Shown piece by piece: positions 7,149 to 9,445 of a DNA stretch of 9,445 nucleotides. The DNA is from Candidatus Aminicenantota bacterium (GTDB lineage: Bacteria > Acidobacteriota > Aminicenantia > Aminicenantales > Aminicenantaceae): assembly GCA_030620655.1 (NCBI GenBank), contig JAUXEH010000101.1:1-9445 (forward strand), read 5' to 3'. Within the stretch, counting starts at the first letter, position 1, and each line of letters begins with the position of its first letter. The notes beneath the pieces were generated by a model that worked only from the letters and a program-made list of their open reading frames with translations, searched no databases and was not told the DNA's origin. Both the position numbers and the translations under genes were made by a program.

Positions 7149-7628
7149 ATGAAAAAAGACGGCGTACACAAGAAGATTCAGAAGAAACTGCTGCTTTACC
7201 TTGACCACGAATTGTCGGAGAAGGAAAGGGAGCTGGTCAACAATCATCTGCAAAATTGTCCTGTTTGTTCCAGGATGCTCGAAATCTATGATCGGTTATG
7301 GAAAGAAGAGACCCATAGAGAAGGGGTCGCACCTCCTCCTTATTTGTGGACGAAACTTCAAAGCCGCCTGGCCGGAATAGAGAAATCCAACCTGCTATTT
7401 TTCCGGGTGAAGCTGTCCATCCGGCGCTATGCCTCTTCAGCTTTTCTGGTGGTTCTGTTATTACTCTCGGTTGCCGCCGGCGCCTTCATCGGTTCCCCTT
7501 CAGGTCCGAAATATTTTGAAGCGGTGGCTTCTATCCGGCAAACGGGTGACCAGGCAGAAGAATTTGAGCTCGATCGATTCGATATCATTCCTCCGGGCTC
7601 ATTGGAGGAAATCTTCTATGAGTATTAA
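7149..7628 (+). CDS. Membrane-anchored zinc-finger (ZAS/zf-HC2) anti-sigma factor
   Basis: The product has 159 residues. The ATG at 7149 has a strong AAAGGAG 4-5 nt upstream, and upstream in-frame starts inside the sigma gene can be discounted. The N-terminal cytoplasmic domain has LLLYLDHELSEKERELVNNH and the H-x3-C-x2-C zinc motif with His33, Cys37 and Cys40, the signature of ZAS-type anti-sigma factors that clamp ECF sigma factors. Residues ~95-115 form one transmembrane segment after Arg92-Arg93, consistent with the N-terminus inside. The ~44-residue periplasmic tail is acidic (QAEEFELDRFD, ending SLEEIFYEY). By family knowledge it holds the upstream sigma factor inactive until an envelope or redox signal releases it. 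The gene sits between the sigma gene (40 bp) and a periplasmic CpxP-like gene (24 bp), and that protein is a natural candidate to modulate it. Confidence 0.9.
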   Translation: MKKDGVHKKIQKKLLLYLDHELSEKERELVNNHLQNCPVCSRMLEIYDRLWKEETHREGVAPPPYLWTKLQSRLAGIEKSNLLFFRVKLSIRRYASSAFLVVLLLLSVAAGAFIGSPSGPKYFEAVASIRQTGDQAEEFELDRFDIIPPGSLEEIFYEY

Positions 7629-7642
7629 TAAGCCAGCCCGGT

Positions 7643-7649
7643 GAGGAAG
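7643..7649 (+). promoter_or_regulatory. Ribosome binding site deciding the start of the CpxP-like gene
   Basis: GAGGAAG at 7643-7649 lies just before the ATG at 7653. It overlaps a possible GTG start at 7641, which would have to use a poorer upstream site. The ATG is therefore preferred and gives a cleaner K-I-K-I signal-anchor N-terminus. Confidence 0.55.
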
Positions 7650-7652
7650 ACA

Positions 7653-8171
7653 ATGAAAATAAAAATATTCACTTATGCCGTATTCATCCTTCTGGTGGTC
7701 AATCTGACAGCCTTGGGAGCAATGGTCTATCACCGCATTTTTGAAACTGTGGATGCCAGTCCCTGTGGTGAGCCTGGAAAAGGTTTTGAGCGGGTGAAAC
7801 GGGAACTCTCTCTTTCACCAGAACAGGAGAAAAACCTTCTGGAATACCGCAAAGCTTGCCATTCAATCATCGATTCCCTCTCCACGCCGCTGCAAGAGGA
7901 AAGAAGACTTTTAGTCGACGAGCTTAAGCAAGAAGACCCGGATCTCGACCGGTTGATAGAAATTGTAGAGAGAATAAATCTTCTCCAGCTCAAAGCCCAG
8001 ACCAAGATTGTGGAGCATCTTCTGGAGGTCAAAAATGTTCTCGAACCGGAGCAGCAGGGAAAATTTTTTAAGATCGTAATGGAGCGCTTTGGGATGGAAG
8101 TCGAACAGGAGGAAGGCCGCTATCCCTGGCCGAAGAAAGCCAGACCCCCAGGGACTAAAGGAGACGGATGA
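7653..8171 (+). CDS. CpxP/Spy/CnrX-like membrane-anchored periplasmic protein (LTxxQ / heavy-metal-resistance sensor type)
   Basis: The product has 172 residues from the preferred ATG. Residues 5-25 are a single hydrophobic segment with no obvious cleavage site, so it is probably a signal anchor with the rest in the periplasm. The remainder is almost entirely helical. It begins with the hallmark LSLSPEQEKNLLEYR (52-66), the variant of the LTxxQ motif of CpxP, Spy and ZraP. It continues with a long charged helical hairpin (ERRLLVDELKQEDPDLDRLIEI) and a second LEPEQQGKFF element (130-139). The tail is Pro- and Lys-rich. Cys38 and Cys69-His70 are the only periplasmic cysteines and could form a disulfide or bind metal. 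In the CnrYXH system a related protein, CnrX, senses metal and controls an anti-sigma factor. The position next to an anti-sigma gene suggests the same job here. A chaperone-like Spy role is the alternative. Confidence 0.75.
   Translation: MKIKIFTYAVFILLVVNLTALGAMVYHRIFETVDASPCGEPGKGFERVKRELSLSPEQEKNLLEYRKACHSIIDSLSTPLQEERRLLVDELKQEDPDLDRLIEIVERINLLQLKAQTKIVEHLLEVKNVLEPEQQGKFFKIVMERFGMEVEQEEGRYPWPKKARPPGTKGDG
8157..8163 (+). promoter_or_regulatory. Ribosome binding site of the MacA-like adaptor gene
   Basis: AAAGGAG lies inside the last codons of the preceding gene. Spacing is 4 nt to the ATG at 8168 and 7 nt to the ATG at 8171. The second ATG is therefore as likely a start as the first, a difference of one residue. 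Confidence 0.6.
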
Positions 8172-9220
8172 TGAAAAAGTTCTGGTTTGTTTTGGGGATT
8201 GCCCTCATAATCGCTGCCGCGGTCTTCTTCGGCCGGTCGTTTCTCATCCAGGAAAATGATAACCAATCGAGCAGCAGAACCGTTTCTGTGGTCAGGCGGG
8301 ATATCGGTTCTTCCGTACTGGCCACCGGCATCGTCAAGCCCTTGGTCGGGGCCGAGGTCAAGGTAGGATCCCGAGTCTCGGGAGTGGTCAAGCATCTGCG
8401 GGCCCAGATCGGAGATTTGGTTGAAGCTGGACAGATTATTGCCGAGCTGGACGACGCCGAGTTCAAGGCCAAGCTCGACCAGAATATGGCCGCCCTCGAG
8501 AGAGCCGAAGCCGACCTTGAATACGCCAGGATTAACCTGGAGCGGCAGAGGACGCTCTTGAAAGAGGACTTCACCTCCCTCCAGGAGGTTGACCTGGCAG
8601 AGAATGCCAACAAAATCGCCTTGGCCCAGGTGGAGCAGGCAAAGGCCAATGTCAAATTAGCCAGGGTTCAACTGGGTTATACCAGGATCTACGCACCCAT
8701 ATCCGGGGTCATCGCATCCATCTCCACCCAGGAGGGAGAAACCGTTGCAGCCAGTCTGGCCGCACCGACTTTTGTCAACCTGATCGATTTGAAGCGCCTT
8801 GAGGTTCAGACGTTTGTCGATGAAACCGATATCGGGAGAATCAGAACAGGACTGGAGACGGCGTTTACCGTGGACACATATCCGGATACGGATTTCCTGG
8901 GAACGGTGACGGCCATTTATCCCAAGGCTGTCATACAGGATAACGTGGTCAACTACATCGTGACCGTTGGAATCACGGATGTTGAAGATAAAATCCTGCG
9001 CCCGGAAATGACGGCGAGCGTCAACATTCTTCTGGAAACCCGGAAGAATGTCCTGTCCATCCCCACTTCGGCCATTACCAGGGAGAGAGGGGAACGCTTT
9101 GTGACGGTTCTGGAAGACGGTAACCTGGTCCGCCGGAAGATCAAGATAGGCTGGAAGGATGACGGTTACACGGAAATCATTAGCGGGCTCCAAGAGGGAG
9201 AAGAGGTTGTCGTTTCATAA
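8168..9220 (+). CDS. MacA-like periplasmic adaptor (HlyD/RND membrane-fusion protein) of an ABC efflux pump
   Basis: The product has 350 residues, slightly short but usual for MacA-type adaptors. Residues 5-22 are an N-terminal inner-membrane anchor. The lipoyl/biotinyl-like domain is split: first half ~63-97 (VKVGSRVSGVVKHLRAQIGDLVEAGQIIAELDD), second half ~172-200 (TRIYAPISGVIASISTQEGETV). The alpha-helical hairpin lies between them (~98-168, rich in Ala, Glu, Gln and Leu) and would contact a TolC-type channel. The beta-barrel domain is ~208-290 (LEVQTFVDETDIGRI, then LRPEMTASVNI) and the membrane-proximal domain is the C-terminal end with SIPTSAI. The start overlaps the preceding stop (ATGATGA), which indicates translational coupling. 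It probably delivers substrate from an inner-membrane ABC transporter encoded directly downstream to an outer-membrane channel not seen here. Export of a macrolide, peptide, lipid or siderophore cannot be distinguished. Confidence 0.9.
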   Translation: MMKKFWFVLGIALIIAAAVFFGRSFLIQENDNQSSSRTVSVVRRDIGSSVLATGIVKPLVGAEVKVGSRVSGVVKHLRAQIGDLVEAGQIIAELDDAEFKAKLDQNMAALERAEADLEYARINLERQRTLLKEDFTSLQEVDLAENANKIALAQVEQAKANVKLARVQLGYTRIYAPISGVIASISTQEGETVAASLAAPTFVNLIDLKRLEVQTFVDETDIGRIRTGLETAFTVDTYPDTDFLGTVTAIYPKAVIQDNVVNYIVTVGITDVEDKILRPEMTASVNILLETRKNVLSIPTSAITRERGERFVTVLEDGNLVRRKIKIGWKDDGYTEIISGLQEGEEVVVS

Positions 9221-9238
9221 TAGAAAGGAGAACAAGGC

Positions 9239-9445
9239 ATGAACAATGCACTCATTCAGGCAAAAAACATCACCAAAATCTATAACCAAGGGGCAAGCGC
9301 CGAGGTAAAAGCCGTCTATGATGTTTCACTTGATATAAGCAAGGGAGAATTCGTGGCCATCATGGGGGCTTCCGGTTCGGGAAAATCCACTTTGATGAAC
9401 ATCCTGGGCTGCCTGGACAGGCCGACCAGCGGTGTAGTGGTTCTC
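9239..9445 (+). CDS. MacB/LolD-type ABC transporter ATP-binding subunit, N-terminal 69 residues only
   Basis: The ATG at 9239 has AAGGAG 8 nt upstream and follows the adaptor stop by 18 bp. The frame is open to the window edge. The fragment has an aromatic A-loop Tyr15 after KNITKIY and the KAVYDVSLDISKGEFVAIMG core. The Walker A motif is GASGSGKST (residues 43-51), followed by LMNILGCLDRPTSG, a stretch very typical of MacB and LolD ATPases. Pairing with a MacA-like adaptor makes a MacB-type subunit more likely than LolD. The Walker B, signature and any fused permease domain lie beyond the window, so it cannot be told whether ATPase and permease are one chain. Confidence 0.9.
   Translation, partial: MNNALIQAKNITKIYNQGASAEVKAVYDVSLDISKGEFVAIMGASGSGKSTLMNILGCLDRPTSGVVVL

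Noticed and set aside
1..9445. CRISPR arrays, tRNA genes, insertion sequences, long direct or inverted repeats
   Set aside because: None seen on reading. The only repetition is the protein-level Asp-box pattern in the propeller gene.

Overview
The window looks like chromosomal DNA from an uncultured Gram-negative bacterium with moderately high GC. The evidence for an outer membrane is indirect: a LolA/LppX-like exported protein, a lipoprotein esterase, a MacA-type periplasmic adaptor and a CpxP-like periplasmic protein. Large secreted BNR/VPS10-type double propellers paired with secreted esterases are common in Acidobacteriota (including Aminicenantes-like lineages) and related environmental phyla. 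That placement is an inference; there is no rRNA or other phylogenetic marker here.

Left part (1-1286): a leftward, edge-truncated gene for an exported LolA/LppX-like protein and a rightward MaoC/NodN-type hydratase gene diverge from a 172-bp intergenic region. That region carries two plausible back-to-back sigma70-type promoters. The hydratase gene ends 7 bp from the end of the next, convergent gene.

Middle (1294-5978): two leftward genes, probably one transcription unit. The first transcribed encodes a secreted 987-residue protein with eleven recognisable Asp-box/BNR motifs (sortilin/VPS10-like propeller, often annotated as glycosyl hydrolase). The second encodes a lipoprotein with a C-terminal esterase-D-type alpha/beta hydrolase domain and an intact-looking catalytic triad.

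Boundary (5979-6559): a 581-bp stretch without an intact gene. It contains the N-terminal part of a GNAT acetyltransferase whose homology stops abruptly, so it is best read as a decayed gene. A perfect TATAAT lies just before the next operon.

Right part (6560-9445): a compact rightward operon of ECF sigma factor, zinc-finger (ZAS) membrane anti-sigma factor, membrane-anchored CpxP/CnrX-like periplasmic protein, MacA-like adaptor and the first 69 residues of a MacB-type ABC ATPase. Gaps are short and one overlap is of the ATGA type. The layout suggests an envelope-stress or toxic-compound sensing circuit placed directly upstream of the efflux pump it probably controls. This is the most interesting unit in the window. 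Its parts are known families, but the sensor, anti-sigma and pump combination deserves a closer look.
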